Source of the DNA: Gentiana macrophylla
Lineage: Eukaryota > Streptophyta > Magnoliopsida > Gentianales > Gentianaceae
Direction: 5' to 3'
DNA: 64,000 nucleotides
Assembly (NCBI GenBank): GCA_026214975.1
Contig: CM047814.1
Location: 24,220,558 to 24,284,557, forward strand
Position numbers and translations under genes: made by a program
Notes under the pieces: generated by a model
Database searches by the model: none
Told to the model about the DNA's origin: nothing
What the model saw: only the letters and a program-made list of their open reading frames with translations
Shown: positions 20,951 through 31,644 of the stretch, in pieces
How the letters are laid out: each line of letters begins with the position of its first letter
How positions within the stretch are numbered: the first letter of the stretch is position 1

Positions 20951-21406
20951 TTAATTTGCTGTGACGGAAATCTTGAGATTGTTTTTGCAATGCATACCGA
21001 TTCCACATATAAAGAAATTGGTGCCTGCTTCCAATGTTACACGATCATTTCCGAGCTAAACTGAGTACCTTTGGGATTACATGAGGTATAGTCCGCTTCG
21101 CTCACTTTGATCACATTGTGGACAGTTGGAGGATATTTAAACACTGCCAAGAATTCACAAAACGATAATTAATAGTACGTTTACAAGAGTATAATGATAC
21201 ATACAATCTTGTCTGTGAGAAAAATCGAAAAATTATTTGAACATACCAAGCACATCTCCTGCCTTGAAAGTTTTGCCCGCTGGCCACGAATTAACTCCGA
21301 AATTCCAGCCTTTGTCATCACCAACGTTAAAGGTCGTTGCTCTTACAATGTTAGAAGTTAGAAACCCATAAAGAAAAAGTGACATAAAAAAAACAACTTT
21401 AGCCAT
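20951..21406 (-). pseudogene. Plantacyanin copy 2, frameshifted in exon 2
   Basis: Exon 1 is 21247-21406 (ATG at 21406), intron 103 bp, exon 2 20951-21143. Exon 1 is complete: signal peptide starting MAKVVFFMSLFLYGFL, then TTFNVGDDKGWNFGVNSW and GKTFKAGDVL. Exon 2 begins VFKYPPTVHNV with the first copper-ligand His. A G is then missing in the TCGGGAAATG run seen in copy 1 (here TCGGAAATG, near 21050), so translation reads SSEMIV and stops. The downstream sequence still encodes FFIC, MHC and KISVTAN in the shifted frame, showing the lesion is recent or a consensus error. As written, two of three copper ligands are lost. TATA box conserved at 21491-21499. Confidence 0.88.
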
Positions 21407-21490
21407 ATTGAAGGATATATGGATTTTCAATTCAAGAATATCAGAACTTACAATAAGAAAATATGTGAATTTTCACTATGACGATGTTGC

Positions 21491-21499
21491 CTTTTATAG
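21491..21499 (-). promoter_or_regulatory. TATA box of plantacyanin copy 2
   Basis: CTATAAAAG on the minus strand, about 85-93 bp upstream of the ATG, in the same context as in copies 1 and 3. Confidence 0.7.
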
Positions 21500-22126
21500 G
21501 ATTTTTGGGATAGCCATATATTTAATGCACATTATTTTTCTTTTCAGGGAGCTAATACTACACGTTTTGCAGCTCATAATATTTTCGGAAAAATATTCTT
21601 GTCATATGCCAATGCCACTATGTAAGATTTGTTTCTTTAAACTACGTACACCCATGGATTGCTTTTCATGTATCCGAGATTTTATGGTGGTTCTGGACCA
21701 AGAAATTAAAAGACTCCCATGTCATGGTGGTTTCTTTTTATTGATAGGGGTCCATGATAAATTTCTTTACTTTTATTGATTTGACATATCAAGTATGATT
21801 TGTTTATAACCATTCTAAATTTAATTTGTGTTCATGTACGGCTTAGAAGATTTTTGTCTTAGTTTAAAATTTTCTGCCCATAACATTGATCATTGATTCG
21901 TGAATGTGTGTTTATTTAGGAAATTTTTGTTTCTCTTTTCAGCATTTTGTGTTCTAATTTTGCTGGTTAAGGTGCGATTGTGAATCTTTGTTAGTTCTTA
22001 TGTGCTATATACATAGTTGCGTTTTTGTTGAAGTTTCTTAGTATATTTAAGTTGTGTAATGATGGGTGTATTCTCAAAAAATCTACATAAAGTTTACACC
22101 CATTATCATCTTGTGGTTGTGAGTGT

Positions 22127-23561
22127 TGATTACGCTCAAAATGATACACCCTACGACATCAACATTTCACCCATTCTAAGCTAAAAGTAGTAGTTTTGAC
22201 CATTTATATGAACATTTGAAGTGATTGTCATATGTCGGGTTCATGAGTCGAGTAATTTGCATTTAACGTTTATTTTCCCGATTCAATATTATTTTCGTGT
22301 ATTGGTGGAATATTTTTTCAAAGGTTGCGACGATTGATTTTGAGTGTTGAAGAGCGATTGTCGGCCGAACTGGATGAAGAAACGGACCTAGGGTATTCCA
22401 AAACTTTCAGATAAGTCGACAGAAAGAGAAAAAGACGAAAATACCCCCGAAGCCGCGCAAGGCCTTGCCGCAGCTGCGAGAGTTCCAGAACGAGGGGTAG
22501 TTTCTAGGTGTCATTAAGTCGGTTATAGCACTTTAAATAAGTAGCACCAGCCACGAATTTTAATGTACAATTTTCCATAAGACAAATACATTATATTCAA
22601 TAGAAGTTCTTTTGTTCTTTTATTTTCTCTATGATTTCTAGTCACAGATCCGACTGATTCTCCGCCTAAGGAGCGATCTACGGAGAATCTGCACTCGTCT
22701 TCGAGTGTATGATTTCCGGCTTTCTAGATGTAGATCTGTCGTTTGTTCATTGTGATTAGTATGGTTTAACTGTTTATATTAGTTCTGCTATGTAGTAGTT
22801 AGTTTATTTTACCCCAATATGTATAGATCTCGAATCGTTGGTGAAGAAATCATTAAATAGAGGTCGGCGTTCTTGGATCTGCGACAATATTTATCACTAG
22901 ATCTCGAATACCTAGTAAATCTAGTTCATGATAATCGGTGGCGCATTACGTCGATCGACATATTTAATTTATATGTTTGTAGCCTGATCAACTATTTACA
23001 TGTCATTATAAATAACATGAAAGACAATAAAGTGAAGTGTTAGTTCGGACAATGTCTAGATCGAATCTTAGGAATGTGCTAGTCAATCCACGATAGCTGC
23101 TTAGAGAGGTCTTCGGTCTTGAGCCAGCTAGTCCTAATTCTTATTGCATGTGAATTAATACAACCAACGAATGAGGTTAATTGCACATAGGCACCTACTG
23201 TCCTTTCAATGGAAGTAGCGTAGTATTAAAGATTAGCACCCGTAGATGTTAAAGATCTCAAATTTACCAACAGGGATGATTGATGCATGATATGGAGGGA
23301 ATAACTAATCACTCGTATGTAGAACTAATCCTTACAACTCATAGGAGTATACTTGTTTTTGCTCTTGTGAGCTTATTGGAACCATCATTTACTTCTCTGC
23401 TCTATAGTTGGTCTTATACCGTATTTGTGACAATTCAATCTAGATTAGAACGTGTTTTTACGAGTCTCTGTGGGATTCGACCTTGACTCACCAGTACTCT
23501 GCTACGATAGACCAAGTCCTATTGCTAGTAGAAGCACGTGCTCACACCGCGGGCGCGATCA
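22127..23561 (+). mobile_element. Solo LTR, Gypsy Athila/Tat type, 1435 bp
   Basis: The block begins TGATTACGC and ends GCGATCA (TG...CA), with a perfect 5-bp duplication AGTGT at 22122-22126 and 23562-23566. Copies A (near 9525) and C (near 25920) show the uninterrupted GTGGTTGTGAGTGTTT site. Near the 3' end is CTGTGGGATTCGACCTTG, a phrase also found near the end of the Athila-like LTRs here (CCTGTGGATTCGACCTTG on their coding strand). There is no internal region, so it arose by LTR-LTR recombination. Confidence 0.88.
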
Positions 23562-23566
23562 AGTGT

Positions 23567-24426
23567 TTCTATGTTTTTTGATATTCTTTGAAAATAAAAA
23601 ATGAATGGTGAGATGAACGAGGGTGTAAACTCTATGTAAACTTTTGGAGGTACACCTATCATTATCCCTTTATGTTTATTTTGAGTTAGGTTTCATATGT
23701 AAGTCTAGAAGTGTCTACGGGCCTTTAAGGGCAATCGGATTTGACATAATTGATTACGACCTATGTGGTCTTTGGTTGATTTAGGTGATTCTGTCTAGGT
23801 TGGATAGTAGAAACCGCTTTAGTAGGCTCATTGGTTTCAAGTAATGTTGGTTAATAGTTTGTTAAAGTGTAATTGTTCAGTTGTATTGTAATTTAAAGAG
23901 TTGTAAAATTTTAGTCCATGATATTTAATTTGATTAGTGCGGCTTTGTGTTTTGAGATTTTTCACTGGCTGCTCCTAAAAGACAATAAGTTTGAACTAGG
24001 TTGATCTCCGTGTAATTTATCTTTCGGCATTTGATTAGCATGTAGAGGAGAGATTGGCTCCATGATTGTTGCATAAGTACAAGGAACATTTTGACTAAGT
24101 CCTTACCGATCGAGCCTAGGGCTATAGACGAGAGGTCAAAACAATTTAGAAAGCCTTCCGATCGAGGGTCAACTAATTAAGTTGTGAAAACCTCTTAAAT
24201 GTGTTGTACTTTAAGGGGTTTATCGATAGATTGCAACCTAAAGCCAATACATATGAATATGCCAAACAAGAACTCGCTTCAATATTCAACTGAGATGATA
24301 AATCCAAGTTTTATTTCTGATGCAAAAAAGAAACACAACGAAACGAAGCTTAATTAATGCATACATTTTCAAACGGTCCATGATGCTTTCAAAGTAAGTG
24401 TCTATGCTTTTTGAGATTTATTTCGA
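23567..24426. other. Duplicon B tail, B/C junction and start of copy C
   Basis: Up to 24040 it matches 9530-9990 of copy A. From the motif TAGAGGAG on it matches 6410 onward in A and 19885 onward in B. No gene is present before the 3' end of plantacyanin copy 3. Confidence 0.6.
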
Positions 24427-24877
24427 TTAATTTGCTGTGACGGAAATCTTGAGATTGTTTTTGCAATGCATGCCGATTCCACAGATAAAGAAATTGGTGC
24501 CTGCTTCCAGTGTTACTCGATCATTTCGAGCTAAACCGAGTGCCTCTGGGATTACATGAGTTATAATCCGCTTCGCTCACTTTGATCACATTGTGGACGG
24601 TTGGAGGATATTTAAACACTGCCGAGAATACACAAAACGGTAATTAATAGTACGTTTACAAGAGTATAATGAAACAAAATTGTTTGTGAGAAAAATCGAA
24701 AAATGATATGAATATACCAAGCACATCTCCTGCCTTGAAAGTTTTGCCCGTTGGCCACGAATTAACTCCGAAATTCCAGCCTTTGTCATCTCCAACGTTA
24801 AATGTCGTTGCTCTTACAATGTTAGATGTTAGAAGCCCATAAAGAAAAAGAGTCATAAAAAAAACAACTTTAGCCAT
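24427..24877 (-). pseudogene. Plantacyanin copy 3, frameshifted in exon 2
   Basis: Exon 1 is 24718-24877 (ATG at 24877; an upstream in-frame ATG exists but the conserved start is MAKVVFF), intron 99 bp, exon 2 24427-24618. Exon 1 is intact (MAKVVFFMTLFLYGLL, TTFNVGDDKGWNFGVNSW, GKTFKAGDVL). In exon 2 the G run that is TCGGGAAATG in copy 1 is TCGAAATG, a 2-bp loss at the same spot as the 1-bp loss in copy 2. The frame ends at TGA right after SSK. Sequence for FFIC and MHC remains downstream in another frame. The predicted product lacks the Cys and second His copper ligands. Confidence 0.88.
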
Positions 24878-24961
24878 ATTGAAAGAATATATGGATTTTA
24901 AATTCAAGGATATCAAAACTTACAAAGAGACAACATATGATTTTCACTTTGACGATGTTGC

Positions 24962-24970
24962 CTTTTATAG
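24962..24970 (-). promoter_or_regulatory. TATA box of plantacyanin copy 3
   Basis: CTATAAAAG on the minus strand, about 85-93 bp upstream of the ATG, in the same context as in copies 1 and 2. Confidence 0.7.
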
Positions 24971-25538
24971 GATTTTTGGGATAGCCCAATATTTACTGCA
25001 CATTATTTTTATTTCCAATGAGATAATACTACACGTTTTGCAGATTCATAATATTTTCAGATAAAAAAATCTTGTCCTATGCTAATGCCACCATGTAAGA
25101 TTTGTTTCTTTAAACCACGTACACCCATGGATTGTTTTTCCTATATCAGAGATTTTATGGTGGTTCAACCAAGAAAAGGACCACCATATCATGGTGGTTT
25201 CTTTTTTATTGAAAATGGTCCACCATAAATTTCTTTACTTTTATTGATTTGACATATCATGTAAGATTTGATTCTAGACCATTTTAAATTTTGTGTTCAT
25301 GTACGTCGTAGAAGATTTGTTGTCTTAGTTTAAAATTTTGTGCCCATAACATTGATCATTGATTTGTGAATGTGTTTTTATTTAGGAAATTTTTGTTTCT
25401 CTTTTTTTGCATTTTGTGTTCTAATTTTGCTGGTAGAGGTGCAACTGTGAATCTTTGTTAGTTCTTATGTGATATGTGCATAGTTGCGTTTTTGTTTAAG
25501 TTTCTTAGTATCTTTAAGTTGGATGACGATGGGTGTAC

Positions 25539-25863
25539 TAAAGAAAATCAGAATACTCTGAAAAACAATAGAACACTGAACTTATCTTTTCTTTTATTAA
25601 GATTAAATGAAATGATACAGTAGGTGTCTATTTTATAGGAGATAAATGACATGATTTTTTTTTGAAGATAAATGGCATAAATCATAATTTAAAATATAGA
25701 AATCATAACAGAATTCAAAGTATAAGGGATTCTAAGCATATGCATGCAATCTATTCAAATCCTAACAATAAACAAACACTTATCCACTATTATGTTGATT
25801 ACAATATAACAATTTTATTTATTTTGGCATTTATCCGATCTACTCAAATTTTCTCTTCTATTA
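25539..25863. mobile_element. Unclassified 325-bp insertion private to copy C
   Basis: A 5-bp direct repeat TGTAC flanks it (25534-25538 and 25864-25868). Copies A and B run directly from GGTGTA to CTCAAAAAATCTAC-type sequence. The body is AT-rich, begins TAAAGAAAATCAG and has no inverted ends I can see. A truncated retroelement is possible. Confidence 0.65.
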
Positions 25864-26440
25864 TGTACCTCAAAAAATCTACGTAAAGTTTACACCCTAC
25901 ATCACCTCGTGGTTGTGAGTGTTTTTATGTTTTTTTTGTTTTTTTGTTTTTTTGAAAATAAAAAATGAATGGTGAGATGAATGAGGGTGTAAACTCTATG
26001 TAAATTTTTAGAGGTACACCTATCATTATCTCTTATATGTTTACTTTGAGTTAGGTTCTGTATGCGAGTCTAGAAGTGTGTATGGGCCATTAAGAGCAAT
26101 CAAATTTGAGATATCTGATTACGACTTGGGTGGTCTTTGGTTGGTTTAGGACATTAGGTGATTCTATCTAGTTTGGATAGTAGAAACTGCTCTAGTAGGC
26201 TCATTGATTCCAAGTAGTGTTTGGTAGTAGTTTGATAAAGTGTAATTGTTCAGTTGAATTGTAATTTAGGGGTCAAAGAGTTGTACAATTTTAGTCCAGG
26301 ATCTTTAATTTGATTAGTGCGGCTTTGTGTTATGAGATTTTTCACTGGCTGCTCATAAAAGACAATAAGTTTGAACTATGTGTAATTTATCTTTTGGCAT
26401 TTGATTATCATTTTACTTGTATTTTGAGTCTATAAACTAG

Positions 26441-27652
26441 TTAAATCTTATCAGTTGAGATAGGACTCATTTGAATAATTCTCAACAGTGAAAGAACTCA
26501 GCTAGATAAGATTCAGATGTAATAAGACTCAGCTGTGATAGGACTTAGCTCTATTGATCTTGCACTTCTGGTCTCGATCTATAGATCCGAATCTTACTCA
26601 GCTGTCATCTTCATTGCTTAGTCTTTCAGCTGATATTACTCTTATGATCCCGGTGTTTATCGATTGTAGACGTAATTGTAGGTGTTTTTGTATTGTAGGA
26701 ATCAAAATAGGTTCGAAGCTTGCTTGTAATTCTTGTGTGGTTGTGTTTTCAACTTTTGCAAAAGGTAATTGGGTGTTCAAAAAAAAATCGTAGATTGTTG
26801 TTTTGGTGCTTAGTTTTGTATTGTTTATGATGATTAACTTGCCGATATAGTTGTATTTTGCTATATTTTTATTTTTACAAAAATAAATATATAGTTGTCT
26901 TGTGCCATTTTTTAGGGAAATGAATTATAGTGCGTTGTGCTCTTTTTTTATTAGAGAAATATTATAATAGTTGTGTTGTGTCAATTGTTTTTAGATATTG
27001 TGGAATGTTAAATCAGTATAGAGGTATAGGAATATATATTTTAAATCAATATCTAATATTTTTTTCCTAAAAAAAATCAATATCTAATATTTTCTATACA
27101 ATGTACTAGGTAGATTTGGAATACAATGGTTTAAGGTATAGTGGTATAAGGAGCCTTTATATGAATGAACATAAGTGGTTAGTTAATTACGTAAATACTT
27201 ATATAATGAGTCTAACAGAAAAAACAACATGATTTTTGGTGAGACACGTTTTTGTTTCGCAACTCGGAGTAATACTCCACTCGGGACAGCCCGTGCTATA
27301 TGGGAAGTTGAAGGATATGTCGTAGTGTATTCTCATCATGCAAAGTGTACTTAGGCCATAAGTATAACAAACCCCTTGCATGATTGAGTCTTGCTAGCGG
27401 GGCAATTAGAGATGGAGTGTGTCTTCATACAAACTTGTTAGTGATTGTAAAGTTATTTGTGATTAATGTTCTTTGGATTTCAGCAGTACTTACCCCAGTT
27501 TTATTTTATGTCTTCCTCCTCAAGAAGATTCGCATGTTGAGGACGATTCCTTCGATGCAAATTTTTAGTCATGCTGAAGATGTTATGAAGTTGTTATCTT
27601 TGGTTATTAAACAACCGAATTAAGTTCAAGTTGTACCTTGTGATGTTAATAT
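26441..27652. other. Unassigned AT-rich region between the duplicons and the Copia element
   Basis: Around 26470-26560 the phrase AAGACTCAGCT and variants recur (AGATAAGATTCAGATG, AATAAGACTCAGCTG, GATAGGACTTAGCTC), a degenerate short repeat. An open frame at 27384-27623 (VLTPVLFYVFLLKKIRMLRT) has no match I recognise and is short. No gene is supported. Confidence 0.4.
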
Positions 27653-28367
27653 TGTTGGAGAAAATAGAGCAAAAAATGATTTTATCGATTTTTTAATCAT
27701 TTTCGACAACTACTTTAAAAAGCGAGTTCGATAAGACTTTTATTAAAGTTATTGAGACTTTATTAAATCATTAGAAACTACGTGCTACGTGTTAAAATTA
27801 TTCAATTCGGATTACGGATGAATGAGATATTAACGCTTTAAGTTGTTTGTGAGATATTGGGAGTAGAGTTGTGTAAACTCTTTATCCCACATTGGAACAT
27901 GAGTGGTCCAATGTCAAGTATTTAAATGATGACAATTGATGATGGGTATAAGCTCCTAGAGAAATGGAGGAAGACTCGGAATGTTTAGTTAGGCGATGTA
28001 CTGCTAAAATTGCCACTCGTACGCATGCGCCGCCGCCTGCCCGTGCCTGTTGACCGTTGACCTTAGGTGTTGGCTTTGGGGGGTGGGCTAGTATTATATT
28101 TTGGACAAAATCGCGGAGTGGCCGAGGCTCAGCCGATCAGCAGGGTGACGACAAACTCTGCAGAGTCGAAGTCAGCTGAGGCTCAGCAATGCTGAATGTT
28201 CAGCAGAGTCGAACTGGCTGAAACCTTTCATCTTCTTCGAAACTGGCTGAAACTTTTCATCTTCTTCAAATCATCATGATCAATACTGATATCAAAGTGA
28301 GAGTAGTGGGAGTAAATGCATTAATGGTTATCAATGCTGAGACTTCTCAATTGCTTGCTCAAACCTC

Positions 28368-28375
28368 TATATAAA
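28368..28375 (+). promoter_or_regulatory. TATA box in the Copia U3
   Basis: TATATAAA in the context CCTCTATATAAACAAGCC, in the middle of the LTR where the retrotransposon promoter is expected. Confidence 0.65.
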
Positions 28376-28693
28376 CAAGCCTTCACAACATGGAGAAGAC
28401 ACACAAGTTACAATAACAGAAATATAATACACATTCATATAGTTTTGCATATAAGGTTGAAGAGTTTTCTGAAGTGTTGTCAGAGTTCGAAGTTTGTTCA
28501 GAGTTGAAGTACCTCTCTTTGAACTGGTATACTGAGTAATCTTAAGAGACAATTGCATAATCCGTGGTATAAGCCGGAGCGAATTTGTCTTAAGGACAAA
28601 ATTTCATCTCGCCTCAGTTCTTAGCATATCCTTATTTATTTTTCCATCACTGTACTTGTAATTTTTTCACATATATATATATATATATATATA

Positions 28694-28828
28694 TCCTTCT
28701 CTTAGTAATAAGAAAGAAGGGTGTTAAGGGAGTGTGACAAGTGTTTTTTTATTGGTTTTTTTTTTTTTACTTAATAATTGGCCCAGTTTTTTTCTTTTTT
28801 TTTTTTTTTTTTATACTGTTCATCGCCC

Positions 28829-28866
<38 letters not shown>

Positions 28867-29906
28867 AGATTGGTTCTTTTTTTTTTATCTTGTTCATTGA
28901 CCATTCCATTTTTTTAAACTGTTCATCGGCCTAGTCGTAATTTTATTTTTTTATTTTTTTAGAAGAAGGGTTTGAGTTAAATTGTTTATTTTGGAGACTC
29001 AATTATATCACCTTTTAATGTGCATGAATATATATAGCAAATGTATGACTATTTTCAAAATATAATACTACTTGACTTCATAAATAACGATCTTTGTATC
29101 ATGCCAAAAAAATTGTCTTTGACTTTTACATGAAATATTATAAATTTATTAAAATAAATTCATTTCATAAAAAGACATATCGTTTGTCACTGTGGCGATA
29201 TGATTACTTTTCAAGATATAAGCGCCACGTATATTCTTACATGATCTTTATATCATGCCAAAAAAATTAGGTTTGACGATTACATGAAATATTAAATTTC
29301 TTGAAATGAATTTTTTTTCGTAAAAAAACATATTGTTTATATAAAATATTAAGTATCCTGAAAAAAAAAATTATTTCGGCCACAAATATTGTTAGACTGG
29401 CTATAGTGTATTGTTGATTTAATTTCTATGGAAATTCGAATTGTGTATTTTACCATGGCCGTTAAAATTAGCCTAGATCTGAGAATACAAAAAAAGGGTT
29501 CGATGAGTGTCTAAAAATGTGTCGATTTTGTGTCGTGGAGTGTTGACGGTGTGTTAGATTTTAATTAAAATTATAATTAATATTCATTTCATCAACCGAT
29601 TTTTGTTGGATATGGCGTCGGGGTGTATCGGAGCGTGTCGTGTCGTGATTTTGGTAGAACACGTGTTGTTGCAAATAATGTCGAAGATAGCTTCATTTTT
29701 CGGTTAAAATAAATTTAAGTAGAAATTGAAAAATAAAAATCAGTAGTATCGAAAAGTATCCATATGATGTCAGGAGGTGTCGAAGATGTGTCGGATATTC
29801 ATTTCATCAGCCGACACGTGCCGGACATGCCATCGTAATGTATCAGAGTTAATTAAATACAAACCGGGGCAATGCTTGTGCGGAGCACAATTGTTTATTT
29901 TCCTAG
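28694..29906 (+). mobile_element. Non-autonomous Helitron in the Copia LTR (1.2 kb)
   Basis: The 5' end is TCCTTCTCTTAGTAATAAGA. The 3' end is a TTGTGCGGAGCACAA hairpin followed by a short T-rich stretch and CTAG. It sits between A and T in a TATATA run, leaving (TA)n on both sides and no TSD, as Helitrons do. The interior has long T tracts (28750-28865) and two direct copies of a ~155-bp unit around 29088 and 29243 (ATCATGCCAAAAAAATT). No Rep/helicase frame is present. Confidence 0.8.
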
Positions 29907-30314
29907 TATATATATAAAAATTGTTCTTCTTCTTTATGTTTATTAATTCCATTTCGCATAAAATACTACGGGTATAACAATCTTAAGAATTTTTTTCAGA
30001 GCTTTCTTATGCTATGAAAAGTTTCTTTATGCGAAATAAAATAATAAAATAAATTTCAACTTTGAACAATTTATTTTATTTATTCTGCTGAACCTGAATA
30101 TCTCGTTGATATTCAGTAAAATCTTGCTACTGTTTGGTCTCGTTTTAACGAACCAAAATCTGATTGTGGATCTTACGTCTTTGAGCGAAATAACTCATCG
30201 TTAATGATGCGTCATTGACACCTACCGTTGATGCTACGGCAAGTGGAAGTGCGAATCCACTATCAAATGCAATCGCGTTTACCACTCTTGTTGTGACACA
30301 ATCTCATCGTTGAT

Positions 30315-31190
30315 GTGGCTAGTTCATCTCGTGGTGAGAAGCCAGAAAAATTTAATGGGCTGAATTTCAAGCGTTGGCAGCAAAAGATGCTGTTCTACTT
30401 GACTACACTTGGATTAGCCAGGATGCTCACTGAAGAGCAACCAGATGTGCCTCCAGACAACCTCGAACACATGGCTCTGCTTGCTCAAGAGAGTTGGAAG
30501 CATAGTGATTTTTTGTGCAAAAATTACATTCTAAATTGTTTAGACAATACTCTGTATGGTGTTTATTGCATGTTTGAAAATGCTAAAACATTGTGGCTTG
30601 CATTAGAGAAAAAGTATAAAATTGAATATGCAGGTGCTAAGAAATTTATTGTAGGTAAATTTCTGAAATATAAGATGGTCGATTCCAAAACCATAATCAA
30701 ACAAGTTGAGGAATTACAATTAATTATATCCGAATTTTTAGAAGAGGGTATGATTATTAATGAAAATTTTCAAGTAGCCTGTGTGATTGAGAAATTACCT
30801 TCTTCATGGAAGGAGTATAAAAGTTATCTCAAACACAAGCGAAAGCAGATGTCTATAGATGATCTAATTGTCTGACTCTGTATAGGGGAGAATAATAGAG
30901 CATCCGAGAATAAACGTGTTGTGCAGGTTGGACAGGCCAAAGCTCATGTTGCGAAGGTCAAAAATCAGAAGAGGAAGAAAACTAGTCAATCTTCCAAGAA
31001 AACTGGTGAAACGTCTAAGAAACCACAAACTCCATTTAAGTTTAATGGTGAATGTCATGAATCGTGGCAAATTTGGGCACCGTGCAGCTGAGTGCCATGG
31101 AAAGAAGTCATTTCAGCCAAAGACACATGTGGCTGAAACTGATGGTGATGATGACATGTTACTCATACTGTGGTGATGAATGCAGTGTGG
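30315..31190 (+). pseudogene. Copia gag (degenerate)
   Basis: The frame from 30315 to 30875 encodes 186 residues of Copia-type Gag (SSSRGEKPEKFNGLNFKRWQ, MLFYLTTLGLARMLTE, NYILNCLDNTLYGVY). The expected initiator is GTG here, not ATG. A TGA at 30873 interrupts the protein, which continues in-frame or shifted as a basic region (VKNQKRKKTSQ) and a retroviral zinc knuckle remnant GKFGHRAAECHGKK at about 31064-31105, whose first cysteines are in another frame. Gag packages the element RNA. Several lesions make it non-functional. Confidence 0.88.
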
Positions 31191-31227
31191 GAATCCAAGA
31201 CAATGGTATGTGGACACCTTTGGAGCC

Positions 31228-31558
31228 TCAGGGATCGATGTCGATTTCGACCCGACCTGGTGGATATCCATCCGACCCTACCCGCTAGGGTAGGGTATTT
31301 TTTAGGGTAGGGGAGGGTATGGGTTTCATATTCCAAAACCCGCCGTGGGTAGGGGAGGTGAGTGCCTTTGGTTGGTAGGAAGCTGGACGGACTCGATGGA
31401 TTCTTCCTCATGTACGCTTGGATGGGAAAAGGGATGCCCTTCTTTCGCAATACTTCCTGTCTCCCAAGCCACTAGGTTCAAGATTCCATTTGATTGCCAT
31501 CAGATCGAGGGTATGGATATGTGTTGTCTACCCATCATAATACCCACCCGACCCATGT

Positions 31559-31644
<86 letters not shown>

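Larger units (their letters stand above)
19316..24040. repeat. Duplicon copy B (plantacyanin locus)
   Basis: It aligns with copy A from AAAATGGTCTTTGAATCGTC onward. It lacks A's Stowaway (empty site near 19370), A's MULE (near 19540) and A's LTR-like block (near 22010). Its own insertions are about 20037-20740 and the solo LTR 22127-23561. At about 24040 it passes directly into copy C within the motif GCATGTAGAGGAG. Confidence 0.88.
24040..26440. repeat. Duplicon copy C (plantacyanin locus)
   Basis: It lacks the first ~550 bp of the unit seen in A and B, starting at the TAGAGGAG motif directly behind copy B. It contains plantacyanin copy 3, upstream sequence, a 325-bp private insertion (25539-25863), and the GGTGTAAACTCTATGTAAA tail. 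Confidence 0.85.
27653..29990 (+). mobile_element. 5' LTR of the Copia element, split by a Helitron
   Basis: LTR sequence is 27653-28693 and about 29907-29990. It contains the direct pair AACTGGCTGAAACCTTTCATCTTC and AACTGGCTGAAACTTTTCATC near 28208-28260 and the TATA box at 28368. A degraded primer site, TTCAGAGCTTTC at about 29996-30007, resembles the initiator-Met tRNA complement TATCAGAGC. The exact 3' edge is uncertain. Confidence 0.7.

Noticed and set aside
21233..21430. Plantacyanin exon 1 frames read as separate single-exon genes
   Set aside because: They stop in the intron. The GT-AG intron and exon 2 are conserved at all three loci, so they are exons of the two-exon pseudogenes.
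26554..27623. Short frames between the duplicons and the Copia element
   Set aside because: No recognisable domain, splice pattern or repeat-copy conservation.
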